Shown here: positions 1 to 5,596 of the stretch, one piece after another
Layout of the letters: every line of letters starts with the position of its first letter
Numbering within the stretch: position 1 is the first letter of the stretch
Assembly (NCBI GenBank): GCA_003266145.1
Contig: MVJJ01000040.1
Coordinates: forward strand, 642 to 9,523
DNA length: 8,882 bases
Reading direction: 5' to 3'
Source of the DNA: Methanosphaera sp. SHI613
Lineage (GTDB): Archaea; Methanobacteriota; Methanobacteria; Methanobacteriales; Methanobacteriaceae
Notes under the pieces: generated by a model
What the model was told of the DNA's origin: nothing
Database searches by the model: none
The model's input: only the letters and a program-made list of their open reading frames with translations
Made by a program: the position numbers and the translations under genes

Positions 1-69
1 TATCTTAATTTAACAGATAATGTTATTAAATATATTTATTTAGTAAAAGACTCAAAGATAGGTATATAA
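1..69 (+). CDS. Possible C-terminal end of an upstream gene (partial)
   Basis: The reading frame starting at base 1 stays open for 22 codons and ends in TAA at 67-69, while the other two forward frames close within the first 12 bases or so. If real, it is the tail of a gene that begins outside the window, ending about 30 bases before the DGC-domain gene, close enough for co-transcription. The fragment is too short to recognise, and an open frame of this length is not rare by chance in AT-rich DNA. It also overlaps the only candidate promoter boxes for the next gene, so the stretch may instead be a plain promoter region. Confidence 0.22.
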   Translation, partial: YLNLTDNVIKYIYLVKDSKIGI

Positions 70-88
70 AATATAAACATTAATTATA

Positions 89-95
89 AGGTGAT
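89..95 (+). promoter_or_regulatory. Shine-Dalgarno AGGTGAT of the DGC-domain gene
   Basis: AGGTGAT is complementary to the archaeal 16S rRNA 3' end and sits 3 bases before ATG 99, which fixes that start. The same motif recurs before the 65-aa gene at 8107. TATA-like boxes upstream (around 29-36 and 63-70) are too ambiguous to choose between. Confidence 0.75.
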
Positions 96-98
96 TTA

Positions 99-476
99 AT
101 GACAGAAGAAATTGTATTATGTGCCTGCAGTGGAATGAATCCACGTGGAGAAGTGGCAAGAGCATCAGTATATGATTTAGCACAGGAGGAGGAAAACTGT
201 TCAGTCTGTTGTATAGTGGCAACAGGAGGAGGAAAACAGAAATACATAGACCTTGCAAGCAGTCATCCAGTAGTTGCTGTTAATGGTTGTAAACAAAATT
301 GTACAACAACATTATTAAAAGAAAAAGGTATTGATGTTGAAAAAGTGCTGGTGGTACCTGAAATTCTTGAAGAACATGATTTGACAGCCGAATGTACCGT
401 GAGAATGAATGAAAATGATGAAAAATGTGTTGACGTATTAAAGGAAGTTATTAAAAAGGAAATATCTGATATATAA
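99..476 (+). CDS. DGC-domain putative zinc-binding protein
   Basis: A 125-aa soluble protein with the layout of the DGC-domain family, which is named after a conserved Asp-Gly-Cys and is thought to bind zinc. Cysteines visible are C8 and C10 in the N-terminal CACSGMNPRGE segment, C34, C37 and C38 (CSVCC), C64 and C68 in VNGCKQNC, and C99 and C110. The glycine-rich ATGGGK segment (residues 41-46) precedes the NGC motif, as is usual in the family. The signature Asp is replaced by Asn62, giving NGC. Length fits a full single-domain member and there is no signal peptide. The biochemical role of the family is not established; metal handling or a redox-linked role is inference. The start is set by the AGGTGAT site, and transcription probably ends at the hairpin at 516-558. 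Confidence 0.85.
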   Translation: MTEEIVLCACSGMNPRGEVARASVYDLAQEEENCSVCCIVATGGGKQKYIDLASSHPVVAVNGCKQNCTTTLLKEKGIDVEKVLVVPEILEEHDLTAECTVRMNENDEKCVDVLKEVIKKEISDI

Positions 477-515
477 ACAATTTTCAAGTATTTAATCCAG
501 ATTTTTAAAGCAAAA

Positions 516-558
516 ATACAATGGATAATATGTTATTATCCTTGTATCCTCTTTTTTT
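516..558 (+). terminator. Hairpin plus T-run terminator, possibly bidirectional
   Basis: ATACAA (516-521) and GGATAATA (523-530) pair with TATTATCC (534-541) and TTGTAT (542-547). This gives a 14-bp stem with one bulged T and a 3-base loop, followed by a run of seven T at 552-558. It lies between convergent genes and is placed to end the DGC transcript. On the minus strand the same stem is followed by five T (complement of 512-516), so it could also stop the transcript of the 141-aa gene. Archaeal termination depends mainly on the T-run, so the hairpin may instead stabilise the 3' end. Confidence 0.7.
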
Positions 559-644
559 CATTGAGAATATAACATAAAATCTCTTTTCTATTTTTATAAT
601 ACTTTCAGTTGATTGATGGATATTTTTATTCATTTAGCAATCAT

Positions 645-1070
645 TTAATTCAGCAAATCAATCATTTCAAAGAAGTCGGAGTATTTATCCAATACTTCGA
701 GTAGTTGAGCTGGCGTACGTGTTTGTATCTCTACTTGATTTAAGTTATCTTCCAGTCTAAGGTTTACTATTTCATCATTAACTTCTTTAAAGTTATCTTT
801 AAATACTCTTACCACATTGCAATATGCATCCTCTTTTAAGTTGTATAATCTCTGATTTTTCAATATGTCCATTGCATGATATATTCCCTTTTCTTCTATG
901 TCACTGCAGAAGGTTAATGCAAAATGCACATCCATATAATATGGAGTGTCAATCCTATCATTTCTTGCTATACAGGATATCTTACACATGACATGATCGT
1001 CATCAATATTGTCTGCAACGAATTTAAGGAATTTAAAATGCTTTAATGTAACGTTATTAAACAGGTCCAT
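645..1070 (-). CDS. Hypothetical protein, 141 aa
   Basis: I do not recognise this protein. It is a 141-aa, mostly polar, acidic soluble protein without membrane segments or signal peptide. Mixed alpha/beta content is suggested by alternating segments such as HVMCKISCIAR (residues 26-36) and a leucine-rich helical C-terminus (122-140). Four cysteines are scattered (C29, C33, C55, C84); C29 and C33 form a CxxxC pair but no metal-binding pattern is clear. Coding status is supported by the uninterrupted frame, a G-rich Shine-Dalgarno-like AGGGGG eight bases before ATG 1070, and its convergent placement facing the terminator at 516-558. It diverges from the flavoprotein gene across about 270 bases. 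A lineage-restricted methanogen protein is the likeliest explanation. Confidence 0.72.
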   Translation of the reverse strand: MDLFNNVTLKHFKFLKFVADNIDDDHVMCKISCIARNDRIDTPYYMDVHFALTFCSDIEEKGIYHAMDILKNQRLYNLKEDAYCNVVRVFKDNFKEVNDEIVNLRLEDNLNQVEIQTRTPAQLLEVLDKYSDFFEMIDLLN

Positions 1071-1271
1071 ATAATTGCCCCCTTGTCTTCTGAATAAATA
1101 TTTGTAATTACTTATTTAAATCATTATTAATCTATAAAAATGTTATATCATAAAAATGACCAAATATATATTAAATATCTTTTTAAGTAAAGTAATAAAA
1201 AAAATTTAACCAATGATTAAAAAAAGTATTATTATATCGAGTTATTTTAAAAAATAGTAATAATAATATTA

Positions 1272-1287
1272 TTTTGGTATACCTAAA
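1272..1287. promoter_or_regulatory. Palindrome upstream of the flavoprotein TATA box, candidate operator
   Basis: GGTATACC at 1276-1283 is a perfect palindrome flanked by TTT (1272-1274) and AAA (1285-1287). The result is a 16-base dyad with one mismatched pair. It sits 12 bases upstream of the TTTATATAC box of the flavoprotein gene, where an archaeal activator or repressor could contact the transcription machinery. No cognate regulator is identified. Confidence 0.35.
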
Positions 1288-1299
1288 AAGAATAATTAG

Positions 1300-1308
1300 T
1301 TTATATAC
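1300..1308 (+). promoter_or_regulatory. TATA box candidate for the flavoprotein gene
   Basis: TTTATATAC matches the methanogen TATA consensus and lies about 32 bases before the start codon. The expected start of transcription, roughly 25 bases downstream, would leave only a 10-15 base leader that includes the Shine-Dalgarno site. Confidence 0.45.
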
Positions 1309-1329
1309 ATAGATAGATAATTATAATTA

Positions 1330-1337
1330 GGAGTGAT
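1330..1337 (+). promoter_or_regulatory. Shine-Dalgarno GGAGTGAT of the flavoprotein gene
   Basis: GGAGTGAT, close to the GGAGGTGAT optimum, ends three bases before ATG 1341 and fixes the start. Confidence 0.75.
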
Positions 1338-1340
1338 ATA

Positions 1341-1895
1341 ATGAAAATAATAGGAATTAATACAAGTCCAAGAGAAAACAGTAATGTAAGAATAGCATTA
1401 GTTAAAGCATTAGAAGCAGCAGAAGCTAAAGGTGCTGAAACAGAAATCTTCGATACAAATAAAATGAACATTGGTGCTTGTCAAGCAGATAACTACTGTA
1501 AAGCACATGAAGGAAAATGTCCTGTAGATGATGATATGCAAAAGATTTACAGAGCTATTGAAGAAGCTGACGGTGTTATCTTAGCTGCACCTGTATACTT
1601 CTTTGATGTAAATGCACAAGCTAAATTAGTAATTGACAGAATGTATGCATACTTCCAAAGCCCATTCGTTGAAACATACGGTCAGAAAAAATTCTCATTA
1701 ATTACAACACAAGGTACTCCTGATGCAGACGCTTTCAAAGATGTTATAAACTTACAGGCAAACGCATTCGGATTCCTAGGATTTGAAGTTTGTGATGTTG
1801 CAATCTTAACAGACAACAATATACCAGGAGCAATTGAATCCAAAGAAGATCAACTTGAACTTGCAAAATCTGTCGGTGAAAACATAGCAAATTAA
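1341..1895 (+). CDS. Flavodoxin-family NAD(P)H-dependent oxidoreductase (FMN reductase-like)
   Basis: A 184-aa cytoplasmic flavoprotein with a flavodoxin-like fold. The N-terminal strand and phosphate loop GINTSPRENSN (residues 5-15) match the SPR..SN FMN-phosphate motif of the NADPH-dependent FMN reductase and iron-sulfur flavoprotein group. A cysteine segment follows (C47, C53, C60), then DDDMQKIY and the conserved ADGVILAAPVYFFDVNAQ flavin-contact loop (77-94) with the AKLVIDR helix. Iron-sulfur flavoproteins usually carry CxxCxxC plus a fourth Cys. Here Asp50 occupies the second position, so a [4Fe-4S] cluster is unlikely unless ligated differently. The expected role is reduction of flavin, quinone or oxidised species with an unknown electron donor. 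Regular codon choice and a good ribosome site suggest high expression. The natural substrate cannot be read from sequence. Confidence 0.87.
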   Translation: MKIIGINTSPRENSNVRIALVKALEAAEAKGAETEIFDTNKMNIGACQADNYCKAHEGKCPVDDDMQKIYRAIEEADGVILAAPVYFFDVNAQAKLVIDRMYAYFQSPFVETYGQKKFSLITTQGTPDADAFKDVINLQANAFGFLGFEVCDVAILTDNNIPGAIESKEDQLELAKSVGENIAN

Positions 1896-1917
1896 ATAAT
1901 TTGCTTCTCTAATCCCC

Positions 1918-1924
1918 TTTTTTT
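1918..1924 (+). terminator. T-run terminator of the flavoprotein gene
   Basis: CCCC followed by seven T lies 23 bases after the stop codon. No hairpin precedes it. A T-run alone is sufficient for many archaeal terminators. Confidence 0.55.
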
Positions 1925-2010
1925 AAAAATAATACCCAAACTACTTTTAAATACAAATTATGCTTCAATAAATTAATTGATTAAAAAAATAGAATTATTT
2001 ATTTAAAAAT

Positions 2011-2018
2011 AAAAAAAA
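2011..2018 (-). terminator. T-run terminator of the marR-MATE operon
   Basis: Eight A on the plus strand read as eight T on the minus strand, nine bases after the MATE stop codon. A second run (1983-1989) lies further downstream. Confidence 0.55.
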
Positions 2019-2026
2019 TAAAAAGA

Positions 2027-3400
2027 TTAATTGTTAAAGTTACGTATTAAACGTTTTATATAGAATGTTGCCCAGGTAAAGCTTATCAATCCACCGATGA
2101 AACCACCCAGAATTACTCCATAATAAATTCCATATTCTCCCATATTGAATACTATTCCAAATAGATAGGAAAATACCACTTCTAAGAGTAATGCCCTGAT
2201 GAAGGTCAATATAAATGAAGTGACTCCTTTACCGACACCCTGGAACATCATAGCAGAAATCATACCTAGACATACAGCATAGATAAATATGATCATTATC
2301 TGAATCAATGATGCTATTCTTGGTGCTAGTTCAGCACTTGAACTATATGCAAATACGCTACTTATTTGTGGTGCGAATAAATAGAATATGATAGCCATTA
2401 CTGTACTTACCATTAATCCTAACTTTAATGTATAGAAAAATGCATTTTTAAGTTTTTCATAATCCTTAGCACCATATGATGCACCGACAACGGTTAATAA
2501 TGCCGTACCAAATCCCATAAGTGGAATCATTGATAACTGTATGAGTCTCATTCCGGCTGTATATGTTGCTACTGCTACGGTTCCTGCTACAAATACCAAT
2601 AAGTAATTTTCAATTATACCTAATGCACTGAAGATTAAATTTTCAGCTGTTGATGGTATTGCTACGTTTAATATTCCCATGATTAATGTTGAGCTGTATT
2701 TGAAGTTTTTTAAGGATAAATCAAGGTATGTGTCCTTTTTATAATGCATCCAATATAATAATACTGCTGCACTGATGAAACCTGAAAGTACTGTTGCCCA
2801 TGCTGCACCTAAAATTCCCATATTCAACATGTAAATGAATATCGGGTCAAGTATTATGTTGAATATTGCTGTTACGGCCATTACATACATAGCTCGTTTT
2901 ACATCACCCTCAGAACGTAGGATGGATGTTCCAACTCCATTATAAATGAAGACTATCATGAATAGGAATACTATGTTACCATAATCTAATGCAGCGGTTT
3001 TAGCTGTTCCTGCTCCCATTAAATCCAGAAGTGTAGGTAATACTAAAAACATTACTACTGAACCAAGTATACTTATAATTATGGTTAACAGTAAACTATG
3101 CAATGCAGTATTGTTTGCGTTTTCAGTATTTTTTGCACCGATAAATCTTGCAATTAGACTGTTTGCACCGGCTCCTATACCATTTCCCAATCCTACAAGA
3201 ATCATAAATAAGGGTGTGATGAATCCTATTGCCGCTAATGCATCGGCACCTAGTCCTGCTACCCATATACTGTCTGCAAGGTTATATGCCATGATTAAAA
3301 ACATACTGACCATCATTGGCCATGCTAGTTTTTTAATAGCTACTTTATAGTCTCCTCGTATTAATTCTATATTACTGTTTTTTCCTTTATTTTCTGTCAT
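2027..3400 (-). CDS. MATE-family multidrug/Na+ or H+ antiporter
   Basis: A 457-aa integral membrane exporter of the MATE family, which extrudes cationic drugs and other toxic compounds in exchange for Na+ or H+. About twelve hydrophobic helices form two homologous MatE halves (roughly residues 20-200 and 240-430). The first half shows the family pattern LAWPMMVSMF, then YNLADSIWVAGLGADALAAIG and GLGNGIGAGANSLIARFIGAKN. The second half has the matching TAGMRLIQLSMIPLMGFGTAL and VVGASYGAKD. Length is normal for the family. An in-frame TTG at 3412 would add five residues. ATG 3400 is preferred because GAGGAATGAT, read on the minus strand, ends directly before it and ATG follows the marR stop after a single base. 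This implies translational coupling to the repressor. Substrate is not predictable. Confidence 0.93.
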   Translation of the reverse strand: MTENKGKNSNIELIRGDYKVAIKKLAWPMMVSMFLIMAYNLADSIWVAGLGADALAAIGFITPLFMILVGLGNGIGAGANSLIARFIGAKNTENANNTALHSLLLTIIISILGSVVMFLVLPTLLDLMGAGTAKTAALDYGNIVFLFMIVFIYNGVGTSILRSEGDVKRAMYVMAVTAIFNIILDPIFIYMLNMGILGAAWATVLSGFISAAVLLYWMHYKKDTYLDLSLKNFKYSSTLIMGILNVAIPSTAENLIFSALGIIENYLLVFVAGTVAVATYTAGMRLIQLSMIPLMGFGTALLTVVGASYGAKDYEKLKNAFFYTLKLGLMVSTVMAIIFYLFAPQISSVFAYSSSAELAPRIASLIQIMIIFIYAVCLGMISAMMFQGVGKGVTSFILTFIRALLLEVVFSYLFGIVFNMGEYGIYYGVILGGFIGGLISFTWATFYIKRLIRNFNN

Positions 3401-3410
3401 ATCATTCCTC
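3401..3410 (-). promoter_or_regulatory. Shine-Dalgarno of MATE gene embedded in marR 3' end
   Basis: On the minus strand GAGGAATGAT spans the last two sense codons and TGA stop of marR plus one base, immediately before ATG 3400. Ribosomes ending on marR would be positioned to restart on the exporter gene, and the site decides for ATG 3400 over TTG 3412. Confidence 0.65.
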
Positions 3411-3863
3411 AATTATTTTTTCTTTATTATATTTATCGGAATTTTCTATCAGTTCCAATAATAAATCCAGCAATTCATCTCTGGAATATGCCGAGTTTTT
3501 AATTATTTCTTCTTCTCGTTTTATTCCAGCATCCCTTATTTGATTTGCCAGTTCAATACCTTTATCGGTTAAACTTATTTTGTTTTGTCTTCTATTGTCA
3601 TTATCTTCTATTCTCATGATGTATCCATTATCTTCAAGTTTTCGTAGATTTCTAGTCAATAATGCATTGTCAATATGTAAATCTCTGCTTATATCCTTTT
3701 GATAGACATAACCATGATTTAACAACTTTAAAAGTATTGGATATTGTTGTACTGTTACTTCAATATCTTTAAAAAAGTGTTTATAATATTGATTTTGGGA
3801 TTTTAAATACATTGTAAATAGGAATGTTAATGACAAGTTTTCTTTGTCTATTGGACAATTCAT
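3402..3863 (-). CDS. MarR-family transcriptional regulator
   Basis: A 153-aa winged-helix DNA-binding protein, the likely local repressor of the exporter gene that follows it. The wHTH spans about residues 36-105: helix QQYPILLKLLNHG, the HTH with YQKDISRDLHIDNALLTRN, then KLEDNGYIMRIEDNDNRRQNKISLTDKG, the typical MarR wing with its basic tip and LT..G end. Flanking helices (5-30 and 110-148) would form the dimer interface. The frame can be extended to 3935, but ATG 3863 is preferred. It has AGGT at the right distance, gives normal MarR length, and the TATA box and inverted repeat lie just upstream, whereas the longer version would run through both. MarR proteins usually release DNA on binding phenolic or drug-like ligands; the ligand here is unknown. 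Confidence 0.9.
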   Translation of the reverse strand: MNCPIDKENLSLTFLFTMYLKSQNQYYKHFFKDIEVTVQQYPILLKLLNHGYVYQKDISRDLHIDNALLTRNLRKLEDNGYIMRIEDNDNRRQNKISLTDKGIELANQIRDAGIKREEEIIKNSAYSRDELLDLLLELIENSDKYNKEKIIEE

Positions 3864-3909
3864 ATTTATACCTATGTAAATGTTGATATTATTATATTTA
3901 AATATTTGA

Positions 3910-3918
3910 CTATATATA
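3910..3918 (-). promoter_or_regulatory. TATA box of the marR-MATE operon
   Basis: An alternating TATATATA box centred near 3914 predicts transcription start around 3889 on the minus strand. That leaves a leader of about 25 bases before ATG 3863. Confidence 0.6.
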
Positions 3919-3941
3919 ATTATTGATTTTGTCAATAATTA
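3917..3941. promoter_or_regulatory. Perfect 10-bp inverted repeat, probable MarR operator
   Basis: TAATTATTGA (3917-3926) and TCAATAATTA (3932-3941) are exact reverse complements separated by five bases. The site abuts and overlaps the upstream edge of the operon's TATA box, where the BRE should lie, so a bound MarR dimer would block TBP/TFB. Size and symmetry fit MarR-family operators. Repression of its own operon is inferred. A partial third half-site, AATAATTA, lies at about 3950-3957. Confidence 0.7.
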
Positions 3942-4163
3942 CTTGTGTAAATAATTATGATATTAGTTATCACGACCCCCCACCGATTACTTATCAGGAG
4001 CATTCGGATTATATTTATATTAAATTAGGGACAACATAATAATATCAAAATATAAGGATGATGATTTAGGCTTATCTATTAAAGAAAGATCTAAACACAT
4101 ATCTTATTGATTAAAAAAAAGTTGGATGATAAAAAGTAAATGAATCCGTAGGTTAACACGAGA
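3942..4163. other. Gap of 222 bases without an intact gene; possible coding remnant
   Basis: This stretch lies upstream of the marR operator and downstream of the CARF-HEPN gene. About 40 bases (3971-4010) are roughly half G+C, far above the surroundings. One forward frame is open from 3920 to TAA at 4037 and contains the protein-like stretch YHDPPPITYQEHSDYIYIKLG. A second frame is open from 4024 to TGA at 4108 and contains KYKDDDLGLSIKERSKHISY. Together they look like one decayed gene crossing a frameshift and then a stop, perhaps a mobile-element gene, but I recognise neither and no start codon is present. An AT-genome structured RNA is an alternative, though I find no convincing fold. Confidence 0.25.
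4113..4120 (-). terminator. T-run terminator of the CARF-HEPN gene
   Basis: Eight A on the plus strand give eight T on the minus strand, about 45 bases after the stop codon. The shorter run complementary to 4131-4135 (ATAAAAAG context) lies closer to the gene. No stable hairpin precedes it. Confidence 0.45.
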
Positions 4164-5381
4164 TTACAATGATAAGAAATATTTTTTATCATCTTTAATC
4201 TTAAACTTTGGGAATTTAATTTCAGCCATATAACGATCTATATCCTTATTAAACATACGGGCAACATCAAGCGTAACCGTTTCATATTCATTATAATCAT
4301 CAGCGCTTAAAGAAGCCTTTCCATGAATTAATATGGATTTATTACGTATTCTATTTAAACGGGTAAACAACTCAATATTCTTATAGTAATACCGGCCAAT
4401 CTTATTATTCAAACGATACAATAAGAAATAACCTTCCGTTAAATTTATTTCTATCTCCTTACTGGTTGTTCTGGACCTATGCTGATTTTCTATCTTGTTA
4501 ATATATTTACGTTTGATACCTTGTTTTGATAACTGCTTTATATCAATATTGGACTTATTGATATCATACTTGGTTAATAATTCAGCATGAGCGATTATAT
4601 CCATAGCCCTGTATAATCTCATTACCGCATCATTATACTTTCCTTCAATGAATCTTCTCTTTGCATTATTAAGCATATCGGCAATCTGATATGGAAAATG
4701 TCTCTTGTCAGATGGATCCTTTATTTTTTCCAAACCTCTAACGTTGCTAAGAAATTCCTCAGAAAGCTCTGGAAAATCCAAATGATAATGTCTATTGCTA
4801 ACCGCTTCATAATTGAAATTGTCCCAATTGGAATAGTCCCTGGATAAACTTTTATATAACTTTATATTTGCATTACTCATTTTATATGTACTATTCAATA
4901 AGTCATCCATTAATTTGAACGACCTGTGATTAAAGTAATGCTTAAGTTTTAAAATATCACAATTCTTTTGACTGGTAAAACGTGAAGTTGTTATGTCTAT
5001 TGGACACATATTCTTTTGTATAATCTTGTTATACCTATCGGCCATTAGTATAGCCGCTAAATTCATTATATCCGTTGAGAATGTACAATCAATTATGATA
5101 TCCTCATCAATGTATTCCTCGATTTTATATGCAAACCTTCCAAGTACATATTCCAAATCATACAAATGTTCTATATTTATCAAATCAAAGTCCAATTTAA
5201 CATTAAAAAATTCTTTATATTTACTTTTAATATCCAAAATGGATTTATAATGAATTTTATTAGTTAAAAAAACAATCTTATCAATATCCATCATATAAAT
5301 ATAAATTACCAAATCACTTTTTATTTTTTCACCTTTACTAGGATCTTCATAATGTAAAGGTATAAACAGAATTTTTTTCAT
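4164..5381 (-). CDS. CARF-HEPN protein of the Cas02710 (TIGR02710) family, putative RNase
   Basis: A 405-aa CRISPR-associated-type protein. The N-terminal Rossmann-like CARF domain (about 1-135) starts with KKILFIPLHYEDP and has the strand KIVFLTN (35-41) and IIIDCTFSTDIMNLAA (95-110), the place of the canonical DxTGGTKxM motif. The middle has a typical DYSNWDNFNYEA segment (182-193). The C-terminal HEPN domain contains LNNAKRRFIEGKYNDAVMRL (237-256) and the catalytic-type R346-N-x5-H353 in RNKSILIHG. In related Csm6/Csx1 proteins cyclic oligoadenylate binding at CARF activates HEPN RNA cleavage; that activity is assumed here. The glycines and lysine of the ligand motif are changed (TFSTD). 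An in-frame TTG 5414 or ATG 5393 would extend it, but ATG 5381 begins exactly at the first CARF strand. No cas genes or array lie in this window. Confidence 0.88.
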   Translation of the reverse strand: MKKILFIPLHYEDPSKGEKIKSDLVIYIYMMDIDKIVFLTNKIHYKSILDIKSKYKEFFNVKLDFDLINIEHLYDLEYVLGRFAYKIEEYIDEDIIIDCTFSTDIMNLAAILMADRYNKIIQKNMCPIDITTSRFTSQKNCDILKLKHYFNHRSFKLMDDLLNSTYKMSNANIKLYKSLSRDYSNWDNFNYEAVSNRHYHLDFPELSEEFLSNVRGLEKIKDPSDKRHFPYQIADMLNNAKRRFIEGKYNDAVMRLYRAMDIIAHAELLTKYDINKSNIDIKQLSKQGIKRKYINKIENQHRSRTTSKEIEINLTEGYFLLYRLNNKIGRYYYKNIELFTRLNRIRNKSILIHGKASLSADDYNEYETVTLDVARMFNKDIDRYMAEIKFPKFKIKDDKKYFLSL

Positions 5382-5596
5382 TGTCCTAACCATGTTCAAT
5401 AAAACATTCAACAACCATATTAGTACCTATTATTTATCAATTACTATATTATGTTTTTTAATATATATAAAAGTTTTTTAAAAAATGTTTATGTGTTCTA
5501 ATATAAGGTTATAAAAAAATTATTAAGAAGGAAAATATAAATAGATAATATAAAGAGATTTGAAACATTAAACTAAGAGATATATGGTGTTAGCAT
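5382..5596. promoter_or_regulatory. Divergent promoter region of the CARF-HEPN and SWIM genes
   Basis: For the minus gene, TTTTATATATAT (complement of 5461-5472), preceded on its strand by AAAAAAC, predicts transcription start near 5441. For the plus gene, GAAAATATAAATAG at 5531-5544 combines a BRE-like GAAAA with TATAAATA, predicting a start near 5563 and a leader of roughly 33 bases. The two boxes are about 65 bases apart, so the genes could share regulation. I see no clear operator dyad. Confidence 0.6.
5386..5418 (-). CDS. Possible 10-codon leader ORF before the CARF-HEPN gene
   Basis: On the minus strand ATG at 5418 is preceded by AGGT at about six bases and encodes MVVECFIEHG, ending in TAG four bases before ATG 5381. 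The TAG region (TTAGGACA) also supplies the only AGGA-like ribosome site of the main gene, so the peptide could couple or meter its translation. It is out of frame with the CARF-HEPN protein. The frame is tiny and could be chance. Confidence 0.3.
   Translation of the reverse strand: MVVECFIEHG

Larger units (their letters stand above)
1071..1340. promoter_or_regulatory. Divergent promoter region (270 bases)
   Basis: This AT-rich gap separates the starts of the 141-aa gene (minus) and the flavoprotein gene (plus). For the minus gene, TTTTTATAG on the minus strand (complement of 1132-1140) is a plausible TATA box giving a leader of about 40 bases. For the plus gene, TTTATATAC at 1300-1308 is the best TATA box, although it would place transcription start very close to the ribosome site. 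I see no RNA gene or additional ORF in it. Confidence 0.5.

Noticed and set aside
52..258. 68-aa minus-strand open frame over the start of the DGC gene
   Set aside because: It is the antisense shadow of a well-supported gene with its own ribosome site, and its leucine-rich translation reflects AT-rich complement codons.
1227..1265. TATTATTA / TAATAATA inverted repeat upstream of the flavoprotein gene
   Set aside because: Simple AT sequence of this kind is expected by chance in this composition; arms contain no G or C.
3081..3350. 89-aa plus-strand open frame within the MATE gene
   Set aside because: It is the antisense of hydrophobic transmembrane codons with no ribosome site; the MATE frame is clearly the coding one.
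3402..3935. Longer 177-aa version of the MarR protein
   Set aside because: The extra 24 residues are encoded by the TATA box and inverted repeat, have no family similarity and no good ribosome site.
4058..4064. ATGATGA resembling the C box of a C/D-box guide RNA
   Set aside because: No CTGA D box or terminal stem lies at a suitable distance, and the motif falls in the possible coding remnant.
4993..5250. 85-aa plus-strand open frame inside the CARF-HEPN gene
   Set aside because: Antisense shadow. The opposite strand encodes recognisable CARF sequence.
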